Assembly (NCBI RefSeq): GCF_040436345.1
Contig: NC_133218.1
Coordinates: forward strand, 23,359,070 to 23,423,069
Direction of reading: 5' to 3'
From: Pagrus major
Taxonomy: Eukaryota > Chordata > Actinopteri > Spariformes > Sparidae
DNA: 64,000 nt
A program made the translations under genes and the position numbers. The notes under the pieces are model-generated. The model had not been told where the DNA came from. It did no database searches and saw nothing but the letters and a program-made list of their open reading frames with translations. Shown here piece by piece: positions 29,001 to 44,000 of the stretch; positions within the stretch are counted from its first letter, which is position 1; each line of letters opens with the position of its first letter.

Positions 29001-32000
29001 ATGGTATGCAGGTCCTCAATGACATCTGGAAACAGTAAGCTAATAGATTTAGCTAAACTTGTGGCTCTGTTTCTATATTTAAACTCTTTTATAGCATGAC
29101 AGGGTACTTGAGGGATGATGATGAGAGAATAGACTTACTCTAGTTCATCCCTCAGAGTCACTGGGAGGTTAAAGACCAATGCTAGGGTTTCAGCCTCATA
29201 TCAACCAAAAATTCAACTTCCAAAATTCTACTTGACCCTTTGTCTGGACAGGACATACCATCATTTTAAATCTTTTTATAGTTTCACCAGTCGTTTGTTG
29301 AGCACTATGCTTCGCTGTATGACGCACCACTTCTCGTTTTTAAGCAATAACTCACAGCAAGACACCCGAGATGGCCACCAACAGACTCCATGAGTTACAC
29401 AGGAAGACGCCTGCATGCCATTTAAACCGCCCACTCACAATATGTCTATTTGTGCTGGAATAACAGCCTCACTTGCCCTCAATTGCCTTATAAATACCAT
29501 TTGATAAACAAGAGTCATGGTATGATAGCATCTCTTTGACCAGGTCTGCACAGAGCCAAAGATTTCAGCTGCAGCCATGATAACTCTTGGCTATCATTTA
29601 CATTCACATCGTTTTTGTCATATCAGGCAAACAAAACAATTCACTATTCATCCGGAATGACTTATTTCAAACCCAAGTTCCCAATCTTAAACTTATAAAT
29701 CTGCAAATACTACCAGATTATATTTGCCTTTCTTCTAAAAGATCCTGTCACAGTGAAAAAAGCATGACCTCATCCAAGATGCTGAAGAAAGCCTCATGTT
29801 TAGATTGGCTCTCTCCATTTATCTTGGCTTACTTATCTGACCCATATTATGCAACTTGTTGGTCTCTACACCACTTACTGCAAAGATTCAATTGGCTCAA
29901 GTTGTGATCTGTGATCCCATCTGACCTCCACCAAACACAAAACATATTTTCAACTTACAACATGCGACATTTCTTTGGGCACAGCGTTCCCAATCACTGA
30001 CATCACTGGATCCTTTGAACCTACCATTTAAACATGCCTAACAAAAAGGTGCATAGCTGCTCCCTTCAGTTTTTATTAAATGCACAGAAAGGTAGATATT
30101 AACCTAAATAACTAAAGAAAAGAAAAAAGTAGTGGCCACATTCAAACACATGCATATCATAAATGTGCGCAATTGATCAGGCATAATTTTAACAATGATA
30201 CCAAAATATAAAGTATTTATTTTAATAGTTTTTTACACCTGTGACTATTTATGGTGGCACAGTTAATTAGTAGCAATTTAAAAACTGGACAAGGAAATCT
30301 TTCATCTACCCACCCAATGCAGCTGAGTTGCAACAACCAGACCCAGATTGGCTTGCTGACAATGCTTAAACTCATCTTGAGCTTTGAATAGAAAAGAAAT
30401 ACTATCAAGCAACCTTGAACTTGTATGTGCAATTCATAGTCTTGTATCGAAGAGAACAGAAAGTGCTGCGTAGTCCTTTGAAAGGATGAAGTACTGTGTT
30501 GTGTTCTTGATTCATTTTGCTGTTTTCTCTCCTTGTTCAACTGCCAAAATCATTCTGCTTAGTCATTAAAAACTTATCTGCATTGGCCAATATAAATGAA
30601 CAAAAAACAGATATACCCCAGGCACTGATGTCCTGTGCAGTATGATACTGTTGACTGCTAATGTTGCCCTAGAGATTGACAGTTTTTCCCAGTCCTGATA
30701 AGCAAATATTTGTCCATCCATTGCATTGTCCATTTAAGGAAAACAGACCCCCTGTCGCAGACCCGTTCAAGGGCCAGAGAGGGAACAGACTAAGAGCAGC
30801 AACTAGTCATATTCCTGAAGAGGACTGACAGCAATGGGAACCAGATAACAGGCTGGACATGATGAAAAAAAAGGATTCTGAGGAAAGAGGTTTCCCAATT
30901 AGTGAATGTGGAAAGGGTTTTTGAGTAAACAATCATTATGAATTTATCTGAAACAGGAAATGCCAACATCTGCTGCACAAGCTCCAAAGGGCAAATGTGT
31001 TTTTTTTAAACATGAAAGTCTCTTGGGGTATTATCTGTCATTTTGTGACACTGAAAATGCTTTCATTTTTATGGGACAAAAACGTCTTACTTTACAGGGA
31101 AGAAAATCATTTTTAACCATCAAATCCGGAAGATGGAAGGACGAGGACAATCACTAACAAGAAAAACACTGTACAACTTGTGCCATCACACATTAACTAT
31201 GCCAGAGATGCTCTCCTGTCATGAACTATGCAATTGTTGGTATGTACAGGCCTCAGTGTGCAAAGGCCTCAGTCACCATAATGATGCAACCATTCAGACA
31301 CCCTTCTATCAATTATACTCAGAGTTTCATAACTGATTTTTACTGGTCATCAAATCATGCAAACTAAAAGAAGAAGAAAGCAACACTTTACAAGCTGCTT
31401 CAATAAATATTTGCATTGTATTGTATGTGTATGCTGAAGCACAACAGATTTTTGACATTATTTGACAATAGTCTCCACGCATTACATTTGTCTCTGTCCA
31501 AACACTATTTAAAAAAAACTGAGGACAGTTGCAAATATGTGATTTATTAAAATCTTCTTGGTGGTTACTCAATCATTGATGGATCATTATTTTTTAACAA
31601 CAATTATTTAATAACAGGAAGTAGTTATATTTGTATTGGATGAAAAAAAAAGCTGCAATACTGTAAGGTAAAGACAGAGTTTGGTGCTCTGAGACAGTCT
31701 GAATCCTACTAAAGCATATCCAACATGTTCCAACCATATTTTCATTAAAAAGCATTTTAAGATAAGATTATATTTTATTGATCCCCCAAAGGATGTATTT
31801 GGGTTAATGTTTCATGTTAGTCGCTCCCAGCAGACACACTGTTTTTTAGTTTCGGTGCACATTTGTGTTCCTGTGTTTCACTCTGGTGAGTGTGCCAGGT
31901 AATACAGCTCTGTTCCATTTGAGTTTATAGGAGGCTGTTATCACTCACCATCTCCACCCCTTGAGGAAAAGCCGTTCCATCCCAATCCTTCTTGGGGAAT

Positions 32001-35000
32001 CTTTGAATGATCTTTCCACATCCCTCCCCTGAACCTGCGGATAAAAAGGCATGAAAATCAGTACAGAGGAATGAGAGAAATATCACCAATCTTAAGTGAG
32101 CCAATGGTCGTACACCATGTATGACTGGCTGACATGGTTGAAAAAAATTTCACAATTTCAATATTAAAATAACACATTGGTCAATTTAAACTGTTAAACT
32201 AAGTCAATGGTGTTGATTATACTCGAGTTTTGTTTTTCTGTCAGATTAATTCCGATTTGCAGTCAAAGACGTGGCAAAAGAAAGCACGTTATGGTCAAAT
32301 TTATTAGGTTTGACTCAACATGTCAACATCACAGAAGCAAACAAAGAGAGGAATCAACAGAAAAAAATAAAGATTAATAAAATGTTAGTAGAGTGTATAA
32401 AAAATGTCAGAATGAACTCCATGCAGCAAAAATAGAGGTCCTGAGCAACAGCATAACTGTGTATCTCATCCTTTTTCTTTAAACACCCACAAAGCAAACA
32501 GGGTGCATGTAGAAACAGCCTGGGTTTTCACCACAGCCTACCTACAGGTTTCCTAATTGCTCCTCCCTTTAAAAAGGTCATCTTTATACTTCCAAGAAGC
32601 TGCTTCACTTGGCCTGAGTCTATTTTCAAAAAAGGTACTAGGAAGCAGGAAAGTTCTGAGAAAGCAATAAATTCATATTTAGTTGTAAATAGGAACTGTG
32701 AAATAGTTAAAACAGGAAAAAAAAAACCTAAATATGTTGACAGAGCAAAATAAAATTGAAAGTGACACTGGAACTTGAAATAAACTGAACTGAAGCTGAG
32801 TGCATCTATTAATGAAGAAGAAGTTACAGTCATCTGAGCTGCTTACTGGAATATTCAATGGAAATTCAACCAGCTGCAGTGTTGTTTGCTTGCTTGCAAG
32901 TTTTGAAAAAAACAAACAAAAAAAAGGTAAAAACATGAAGAATGCTTGCTAATTCTTGTAATCCCCGCAGTCACCACTGGTAAGATCCCAGGTGGATTAA
33001 CATCAAACATCTGACTCAGCAAACCAATTAGACATTACTACATGTATATACACACACATAGTTAAGGTCGTTCAAACCAAATCATTGTGTTTAATTTGAC
33101 CCTTGTTGCCATTTGCAGCTAATCAACATTAGGAATTTTACAGAGTCAGAGCAAATTCTGTATATTTTGGCCGTAACAATCACATAAAAACTCCTGGTTA
33201 GACTCTGGTGGGACTGATTAAATCAAGATGTTTCAGGAGGAATGTAGTACAAAGTGAGAGATATGTAACCTAAACTGCTATCACAACGAAGCTCACAGGA
33301 GTGAGAGGGCCAATAATTTTTTAGTGATAACACTGTGGCAAGCAAAATCAAGAAGCACACGGGGAAACGTCTTCGTTCTTCACCGTTCAATCACAAAACC
33401 CAGCCTTGACCTGAGCTAAAACTGCAACTTTGACCTCATGCTGCACCTATAACTACTGTTTCTTGATAAAACTTTGATTACTGCAATGTCTGTATCTTAA
33501 TTGTTTCAATAAGACCAAATGAAAACTCAAACCTGTTCTGTTCACTGGCTCAAGGCAGTGTATTTATAGATATTTTCCATATGTACATTGTCCATTCAAA
33601 TCTCCATAACAAATGTTCATAATTAATCTGTAATGCACACTAACCAAGTTGCCAAAATACGTCACCAAGCTAGAGTGTGTAACTTTATTAGCTTTTTGAA
33701 TACAAAGTCTTAAGTGTTGGTGATAGATGTACAACACCACACAAAGACTTATTCACTTACAGTATGTAGTTAGAGCTGAGAGAGACAGCTGGATGCTGAT
33801 CTATAGCAGGTGTGGTGAACTTTCATTCAGCCACACAGATTTGCGAGGTTGATCATCGAAAGCTTTACAAGTGAAAAAACTCCCTCATAGATTTCCCAAA
33901 GGGCCCCATATGGTTAGGTCTTGCAAAACTCTGAGACCTAAATTGCATGTAATAATTCATGTCAACATGAGTGCAAACAAAACACAATATGTATTTAGGA
34001 GTTGATGCATGACTGCAACATTCTTATTTAGCAATCTGGAAAGCTAATAAATGGACATTTTATCTAATTTAAGAAAAATTTCCCTCATTTAACGTGCCAA
34101 AAACAGCATTTTAAGGTCTGTTTCACAATATGCACTTTGTCACACTGCGTTGTCTGACCCCATGACTTCATCGCAACGTTATTTTAAACTCTTTGTCACT
34201 CTTTGACAGTTAAGAACACACTTTCTATTTTACAGCCAAGGGAAATTGGTCTCCTATCAAGAGAGTAAGACAAAGGAATTGAATAAATGCAGCCTTTCTC
34301 CTAGGAATTTATTTGACTAATACTGATGATTCAACCTGTATGGACATTTTGTTTACACAATCAATAAAGGCCAAATTCCTAATTGAAAGCATTCGGGCTA
34401 AATGCTAGCTTTGTTGAAGAGTCGCATATGCTGCAGACTGTGTCAGCTTCTTAGCCTCTCAATCATCGGTTTATATCAAACAACATACTTAGATATATTT
34501 GAAGTTTACACAGATTTCACAACCTGAAAAAAAGCAAACCAGTTCAACAGCAGTCGGATTCATAAAGTAAAAAACCTTGACAGAGAAACAAGTTTTGATG
34601 TCAGCATTGGTTAGCACCAAAACCATGTCAAAATGCTTAGGTTGGTCAGAGAAATCAAAAGCAGCATATCGGTATGTAGCATATGCAACATAATTTTTAA
34701 GCAACAAGTTTGGCTCAATGCAATAAAACAGGGGAAAAAAAACACAGAATACGAAAAAAATGGGATACTGGGACACCAATTATGCTAAATCAGAGGGTGT
34801 AAGGACACAGGGAACCGCACAGTATAGCATGGATAGCATTGTGCATTCCCCACTGCTGGTAGAGAGAGCAAACAAACCATTAGCAGCAACTGTCAGGATA
34901 GACTAAGAGGCCAGCGGTTTCTTGACATACAAATGAACCACGTTATGGCCCTTTGGGAGAGTTTTATGTGTGGGTACCTCTGTTGTAGCTGTGCTACCGG

Positions 35001-38000
35001 CTCGCCTACAGTAATACCCCTTTCACACTGGACAGAAAACACACAAACAAAGATAAACATCTGGCTTTAATCTATAATGTAAATGGGTACAATCTGCATT
35101 AATTCTCATGTCAAATGACCCTGCAGTAGTCACAGGTGTTTACTGGTGGTGGATAGAAACATGACACCCGGGTGGACATGCTAATTTTACCCCCTTTTCT
35201 GAAGCAGCACAAAGTTTAGGACGCTGTCTTGTTCACACACATCTTCTGGATGCAGTCTGATGAGGTATATGATCTACTGCTTTCCACTGTTTGGGCGCGT
35301 TCTTGATGACGAATATAAGACACATAAGAACAAAATCAGAAAGGCAAACTTGACCACTGGCAATGGAAAGGAGTGAAGCGCTAGCTAGCAGCTCTTACCA
35401 TTTCTTTTTTGGGAATTTAGCCATTTTAATGCAATGGCTGCTCTCCTTATGTGCAAAATAAGTAACTCCCCGACACTATTTTGCAGGGGTTGCTGCATCC
35501 TGGTTTCAGCGCCACCCACCCACCTACAGTTGTGATTGATTTAAAGAAATACAAACAAGCCAGAGTGTTTTTCCCATATACCAGAATGGGAATTGTTGTG
35601 TGGCGTTGTATCCATTTTGTCATTCAGTGCCTTTCAGCAGTTCTATCTCAACTCAGGCAAATGCCATGACACAGCAAAGTACTTAGCAGACTGCTTATGA
35701 AGCCCCTATGTCACAGTTCGGCCATAGGTCAGATACCATGCACAAGGCAGACGAATTGCTTCAACACACAGGAGAGTGAACCACTACACATCATCATAAT
35801 GACACAAGGTCCTCAGCGGCATGCTGCAGCCCTCCTGCACTAAATGCCTCAAGCCTGCTGTCAACAACGTCTTGAAACCTAGACCTAATCAATCACAATG
35901 AGGCTCTCAGGCCTGAGTGGGGACAGGGTTTTTGGTTGGGGAGTGTGTGTGTGTTTGTTTGAAATGAAGGGAGCTCAATGATGGTTATACTTTAATCGTT
36001 GTTCACTTGCAGAGGTGAGTAGAGCATGTTCAGACACTGCACGGAGACTGGTGCTAGTAGAACACCAGTCTGTCAGACCGTTACGTGTCTTCAGGTCTTT
36101 ACAGCTCCTTTAATTGAACTCACATGCTTTAAGTGCTCCAAGTTCAAATTTTCAACCACGGATGAAAATAAATGACAGAATTCCTCACATTCCACGGGGC
36201 TGAACTCTTGTATTAAAACAAGCCGTGCTTTCAAATACTACCCCCCTGACAACTATAAAGAACCCCATCAGTGAGGATAATAGAACCCAGGCCTGAAAAG
36301 GAACATGCTAATTTGAACATCCGCTGGAAAAAGGCGAGGGGGGTGAAGTTCAAAATCAAGTTTATCTATATACTTTTTGGCAGAAGCTATTTAAACAACA
36401 AGAACAGAACCTGTCCAAGCCCACGGCACGCGTGTGCATGTTTAAGAGCATGGCTCATTTCCAGCTTGATTCAGCACAAACTGTGTGTGGTACAGCTAGA
36501 CATTATGACCTTTAAACAACTTGCTAATGTTTTACAGCTTTCTGATGAAATAGGATATATATCTACGTATTTAAGTTTTTCCCTGAAACAGCTCAAGGGA
36601 CTTATTTATCAGGAACGATAAATGTAGAATAACGGGTCTGTAATAAATGCCATTAGAGACTTGCAGAGTCCAGTGCAAACATTGGGCCTCTTTTATGAAA
36701 CTTTTGTGAGCACGGACTTTATCTTAATTGGCACGTCCACAAAAATGACTGTGAGCTGTTGTGGGATTCATCAGTTTTCTTTTTAACAAAATAAGAAAAC
36801 AAAAATTTATGAGGACCACTCGTAAAGTGATACCACGAAACCCACAAATTCTTACTGAGGTTTGTGGCAAGTTCTAGGACATGAAACAGCTTATAAAACA
36901 CACCACTGGGAAATATTTGTCAGATATAAAACAGTCCAACTGCATTAGTTTTCACACTTTTTAGTGATCTGTTCGATATTAGATGATGGCATATGGCAAC
37001 AATGCAACAATGCAAAAAGCTTGCTGCCGTGATCCATTTCTGTTTTACATTTAGAATAATTATATGATAAAGAATAGGGCTGCACGTAATGGTCAAAAAG
37101 TGATATTTTGCGATTATTTTGACAGATATTGCGATTGTGATATAATTCATGGTTATTATAGATGATTAAATTTCACAATTTTCATTGTCATTGAAAAACT
37201 AGTAAAATCATGATGATGTGGCATTTCGCCTGGTCTCGGCCAAACAAACATGTTTTATTACATCTGGAAAACAAGCTTTGTAGGCCAGAGCATCTCTGCA
37301 GCACTACAAAATTTCATTAAAACACTGTTTTGTGACACATTTTACATTTATAGAATAATTGCAGTTCTTGCAATTTGGATATTGCACTTAGTCATATTGC
37401 GATTTCAATTATTTTGTGATCAATTGTTTCAGCCCTGATATAAAATAATATGCATCAAACCAAGCCTCTTTAGGGCTGTCATGGCAGCTAGTCACACATC
37501 CTGTTTGTCACGCTTTGATAAGATAATTTGACTGTGTTGTCATTGTCCAATGCTCCCGCCCATTCGAATGCACTTACACAAAGTACATATATGCAGCAGA
37601 GCTGAGTGTCTCTGACAGAAGATGTGTTTATATCTAACTGTCAAGCAAAACTGATGCAAACTTTTGAAATGTCGCAAAAAAGAAGATTGTGTGCATACCT
37701 ATGCACTGGTTTCAACGAATAAACTAGGCCATCTACGAGTGAATGTGGGATGGGAATATCGCTGAAAGAGGACACAGCTTCCTCTCTCGGGGTAAACAGC
37801 TGATCAGTTATCCGACTGAAATGTTCGCTACGTAAGAACTAAGAACTTATTCGGAAAAGGTTCATTAGCCTAACTCTTAAAAAGAAAATAAATAAAATAA
37901 AAAAATTTTCCCTTCCTTAATTTCCCTAAAATAAAGTTTCTTGCTTGTTTGAAGTGGTTATTGCCTTTTTTTTTTTTTAAAAATGGTACCGTTCCATCAA

Positions 38001-41000
38001 CTTCTTCTAACACGATATTTCAAATTAACTATAAAAACATGTTAATGGAAACAAGGCTTTAGAAAGAGTGGTGATACAGTAGAGCCCTGGAAACACAGTC
38101 AAGCCCCCCGCACATATCAAGTATTGGTAATTAACAGGCTAACTTTTAAGGGACAACAAAAACTTTATATTGGCTATAAAGGCTATAATGATTCAGTGGG
38201 TTGAGGATGATTCCCTGTCTGTTCAATTGTGGAAATCTCTGATATCTGATGTTCTAAAGAGATGACTTCTCCCATGGATATACTATCTCAACTTGTCTTA
38301 AAAAACAACAAGTCGGAGAAATCCTGAATCTCCTATGAATTAAATGCAGATTGGCATGAAGTTAAGTGGCTGAGCTGATGGGTACTCTGATGACTCGCTG
38401 AATGCTGCCTGTTGCTCCCTGGACCTACTATGCAAGTACTGATTTGATGTTGTTTTCTTTTTGAAAATCAAATCAATAAAAATAATGTAAACAAAAAACA
38501 AAAAACAATACTGCAGTGACAATTGTTTAGTTTTTGAGATGGCGCCAGCTGATAAACATGATACTGACTTATCAGTGGATCTCTATAAAAGCTATAAGTC
38601 AATAACAAAATGAAGTTTACATTTTTCATAAATTTGGAAAGGTTTTTGAAATTTTTTTGCAAAGACATTCCAAATTTAACATTCCCTGTCTGGGACTTGA
38701 GCCATTACAGCAAGTCAGCACACACACACACAAATATCTGCCTTCACTTAGCACTTAGAAAGATTGAATGTCCCTAATAATTTATCACCGAGTTGCGTGA
38801 TTTAGCAGAGTCTGAACAACAAGTGAAAAACCACAGAGGAAGAGTTGTTAGTCTTTCTTGATTAGAGCAGATGTTTCTCCTCTTGGAAAAAAAAAGCTGC
38901 ATTCGTCTTTCTGATTTATCTTACTGCTGTAACTGTTGATCAAATCAGCCAAATGCTTATTTTACCATGTATAGACAGGCCACCAGTGGACTCAGGAACC
39001 AGTTTACATAGCATTCACGTCAGCATCTAACCTGATTTTGGCCAAGCCACGCACAGCCTGTCTTAACCCTGATTCACTTTGACTTATTGTGTGGGTGATG
39101 TAGTTGCACTCCCTCTCTTTCTCTCTATACTGTTACTCTCTCAGCCAGAGAAACTCTCAGATAAAATAATTTGGACTGAGTTATTTAATGTGAATCAGTA
39201 CTGTCTTACCAATTTAATTCAACTGGTAAACTGCTCCATTGTGTGAATCTAGTTTTGTTAGACATTGTACATCCAGATGAGTGGAATGTAGTGAGAAAAT
39301 GTAGCTATATGCTAGTAAAATTACCACAGATAATGTGTTATTTCCTCATCTTTTATTCCAATTCAATTCACGGTGTATGAAGTAGCTCCATTTGGTATCA
39401 TTACCTCAGTCCCACGCCCTGCTTTTTCGCTTGAGGACTGACCTGTTTCAAATTCACAGATTATCACTGACCTGTACAGTAGTACAGAATCAGTATGTAA
39501 ATTCTAAATTGGACCCTGAAAGGTCATTGATGAGACATAGGAAAGCCCCGTTTTCTTTTTCTCAAGGGTGACCATCATCAGGAAACTAAACTGGATGTTC
39601 TGGATATGCAAAGGAATAGGCTGTGGTGGTGTTTGCATGGCAAAAGGGTATCAGAGATAAGCCACCTGATGATGTCACAAATATAAAATTCAGGAAGCTT
39701 TCCAGATGCCAGCGACAGCTGCAGGGCAGGAAAAATATGTAAAAAGATAGACACTGGCTGAAGGTCATGCCCAGGTCAAAGTGTTGGGAGATGTCAGCCC
39801 AGAGAGGAGCTTCAAAAATGTAACTACCACACACGCAGTTTCTTCAGCCTTCCCTTTGCTGACGCACATAAATACGCAGAATTGTTTTCCATAGAGAAAA
39901 ATTAATTATTCAAATTTTGACATTTCACAGACCTGTGGCTCTCGAGCGGGTTTCCATCAGGACCCAAAGTGGAAATCGCTGTGATCAACTTTAATGTGTT
40001 TGAATAAACTAATCAATCATCTTTTCATCACATTCTCTTTCCCTCAGCTCAAGAAAAACAAAAGAAGTGCTGCTCACTCGTACCAATGCCACATTCATCA
40101 CTCAGTCATTCAGGGGTTTGAAACCTTCTGTAGCAACTGTGCACATGGTGGCTGACAGTTCTTCCAAAAACACAGATCTCTCTTTTCCAACTTTCAGCAA
40201 ACAATTAGATGCAATTCATTTTACAGCCTCTGGTTACATCTGTTGATATACTTGATACATTCATCCTTTTCAGACTAGTCTGAGTTCAGAATAATGTCTG
40301 TGTTAAACACATCCAGGCTGGGTTCATTTTAGTTCAATACTGTATCATGACACAGTCATTCAATCTTATCAGATTAAGGAAAGCATGCTTCAGAGACAGC
40401 AATGACCTCATGTTTTATAGCATTTTTGTTTATTTTCCAACTGTATTCTATTTCCTATGTCATATTTTATTCACTCTCAAAATATTAAGACTAAAATGCT
40501 TCCTGACATGAACTTTAGCATAATTTGCATTGCTGTAGAAATCACAAAGCTCTGATTGTATAACACCTTATCAACAGAGTGGGAGCAGTGCAACAGTAGC
40601 CAGTGGAGTTTCCCCACAAATCAGTTTGAAACTCTACAACAGAGAGGAAGGAACTCCTCCATTGTGGTCAGGATGCCTCTCACCACAAAGTCTGAATCCA
40701 AACGAGAAGCTGCCAAATGGGGAGTTAAAAAGAAAACAATCAGTGGAGGCAGCAGATCCAAGATGTAAAATAGAGGCAAAACAATCCCACATCATAAAAA
40801 CATTCATGGGACACCTTAGTTAACCGCAAGCAGCCTGTTGGTGTTGAAATAATACAAGGACTGACGTTCGCAATCAACGGCTGTTGTTATTCTACTGCAG
40901 TTTCAGAGCACATACTAAAAATGGTAGATATTGGAAGTATACATGCAACAAAATCAAGATTAGCATTGTTTTCTGAGTTATGGATTGATTGATTGATTGA

Positions 41001-44000
41001 TCTACTATCGAGCAAGCCACCATTTCAACATGTGTTTATGTTGCCGCTGATAAGACAAAACATACTACAAGACTTCACTTGAATAACTAACGATTAAGAA
41101 AACCAACCACAACACATGGCAGCACTTCATTTTCTGGCATTTTACGACATGAAATCAACATCTCCAGCTGTTGGAAGAGCAATTCTTTAAAGTAAGTGTA
41201 TCCAAACAAAATTTAGTTTATGGCATTATTTAGCCAAATGTAATACTTACTAAGTCAACACATGGCTTTTAGCCATCACTTTAAGCATAAACAAACAGCT
41301 GTCAAATATACTCTTGGACTGATTATGAAGAGTTTAAGCTTTGTTGAACATTTTTTACGCAACACATTTTTAGACAAGATTATAGACAATAGAAAGGTTA
41401 TAAATATAAATTGAAGCCTCTTGAAGCCGCTTCGTGGCAACTGATCAGAATGTTGTTCAATATTCTGATCATGTGAAATATTCATGGATTTTAAACCAAG
41501 TTTTAGTTATGAGAAATGTGTCATTTTATTTAAACTCAGCATATTAAGGAGCATACACTTCACATATTCTGCAATTGCTGGGAAGAACGTGAAGAACCCC
41601 ATATTTCATCTCGTGTTGCAATCAGAAAATTCTGCAAAGAAAAGCACAATATTTCATGTGGTCAGTAACATGCAGCTAAACTGTGCAGGCATTCCCTGAA
41701 ATGAGGAGACCATTGTTGAAGCACAGAAGCCAGCCCAAAGCCAACAGTTGTGTGATCGTTAGTCAAACAGTACTTGAAGCTAATCAAAACGATTCGGTCA
41801 ATGAAACTATGAACCCTAGCTGTTGCAGACCAACACAAGCTTGAAAACCACTTTATAGCACAGGATGAAAGACAGGAAATGGTCTAATGACAAAGTTAAG
41901 CGTATAAGTTTAGAGAAACAACCATCAAGACAAACCACAGATACGCCAACATAGGCTACTGCCATAATGTTTCCAGCAAGACGAAATACGTAATCAAAAA
42001 TAGCAGACAAAAACATGAACCTCTCAGAGGTTCAAATGCTGGTTTTGTTGTTTAAAGAAAAGGGTTTTTTTCTTCTTTTTTTTTTTGTTGCCAAAGCACT
42101 TTCCTTGTGGGTGTGTCAAGAGAGCCAGCACAAAAACAAACACTCTTTGAGAAGTTGTAACAGAAAGTCAATTCATCAAAGTTTCAGAGTATAAAACCCA
42201 GCATTGAGTCATTCTTGGGATTGAAAGTACGCTTTAAAGGCATGGATGAGTTTGAGTCATGCAATGCCACAGTGCAAGCTGATTGAGAAACTAAACCTTG
42301 GATACTTGCATCTCTACAGATACATATCTCACGACACATGGCTCCATCACTAAGTCAAATGATATCTGCAGATGGAGGCATTTTGTTCTTGAACATTTGG
42401 AAGTGTTGTTTTGTTATTTTGCAGGATTATTCTACTATTTTCTGGACTGGACTCAGGGAATTGCTTATGTAACATAAGCAATTCCCCGAGTCCAGACCAG
42501 AAAATCCAGACCGTAAAGTCACACAGGGTAGATATTGAGTACCGTGTCTGTGAAACACATTCCAAAAGCAGTTTGATTCAATAAAGAGTGATGATATCCA
42601 TCCAATAATCTGTTTGAGAAAAGCAGCTGGGCAGATTCCTCTTCTTCACTTGGCAAATTACAATTTATGGTGAACAGCACGCCAGGCCGTACGCAAAGTC
42701 TTGCCAATAAAGAGAAACGGCGCCCTACAGTGAAAGGAAAATACAGAATATAGAGCAAGTTCAATACAGAACTGAACTGAACCGGTGTTTTCACATTCCA
42801 ACATTATTCATGAAAATAATTCCTCGGTCTGTGGCTCATGACACTGCCCCCCAGGGAAGCAGGCTCTGGTCCGACTTCTTTTTCTAACAGAGAAATCTGC
42901 CTCTCAGGTCATGTTCCCTTTTATCATACTCACCACTGCATATTCTCTCATATTTTCACATATCTGAAACAAGGCACTTACAACTGTGATAGATTTTAAA
43001 GGTCAACAATGAAGTGTAGAATTAGAAGTTGCCCTACTTTCTTTTTTTCCTGTTTGTTCTAAATCACTTCAGTCTGCTGCACCAAGCTCAATGATTTGAC
43101 CATTAGTTATGTGCTTTTCAATAAAATCTTCTAAATAGGTCACCTGTCTCACAATGAAAATATTACAAGTGTTCTTGCTGGAGACACATAACCTGGATTT
43201 ATATCTATTCTCAGGGGGCAAATGTCTTCGTGAAGAAAATACCAACATAAGCAAGTTAATGAAACTGGGCCATGCAACTGTAAGGTAACAAACTGAATGT
43301 AGTGACTATCTTAACTGTATAGTATTGCAACTTCAAGCCTAATGGACTATATCTCCCTCTTTTCCTTCCTCCTCACTGCCCTGTGTCACCCAGAGGAGCA
43401 TCATCACCACTAATACTCACTGTTACTTCTAGTGGAACACATCCTGCTTTAAAAGTTGCTTTCTTTTTATTCCAAAGGTTATTTTACATCAAAAACTAGA
43501 ACTTAAGTTTATCAAAAGGTATAGATTCAGAATTGACACATCTGGTTTAGTTTAACAGTGTAACTCTGATTCACTACACATTGGAGCCGAGCCCATTCCT
43601 CAACAGATTGCATGCTTAGCGTTATTTCCAACTGATCCATCCATAGTAATCTAACAATGAGAATTGGGTCAGGCCAGTGGAGCAAAATCCAGCCCAGCGC
43701 AGGAGGCTGGGTGCTGACCCACGTAGAGATCCCTGGTTTGAATTAACAAGCAAGGTGACGGGAAAAATCTGTTGTCTAGACGACCTGCTGCACGTTTACT
43801 GTGACCAGACTGGCCTCTATTAGCCAACTTCAGTACAGGGAAAAGCACTGCTCTGATGAACAGTTCAGAGAAATAAACAGCCATCACTTTTCCCTTCTGT
43901 ATTTCAAATGATTTTCCAGAGGAGAGAGATCACTCCCACTCACTAACAAGGGCATCTCTGCAGGGCTCCAGCCCAAACCAGCAATTGATACGCTACATTA

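Larger units (their letters stand above)
8682..31948 (-). other. sbf2 intron 2 (23.3 kb)
   Basis: The largest intron in the window. It holds the complete hAT transposon (8807-11981), a purine-rich block (13140-13380), TG/CG and CA microsatellites (13631, 15604), a SINE (about 22775), a hAT-end relic (about 24060), a 1.3-kb non-autonomous hAT (24857-26180), a CGAT-type relic (about 27490-27660) and a LINE/SINE tail near its 5' end (31758-31806). The rest (for example 16-22 kb and 27.7-31.7 kb) is AT-rich intronic DNA in which I recognise nothing. Confidence 0.8.

Noticed and set aside
36271..36621. 116-codon plus-strand frame
   Set aside because: No family resemblance and no conserved neighbours. 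In an intron of the opposite-strand gene.
42437..42505. MicroRNA precursor
   Set aside because: The loop would be a single base and the arms almost perfectly paired, unlike a normal pre-miRNA hairpin.
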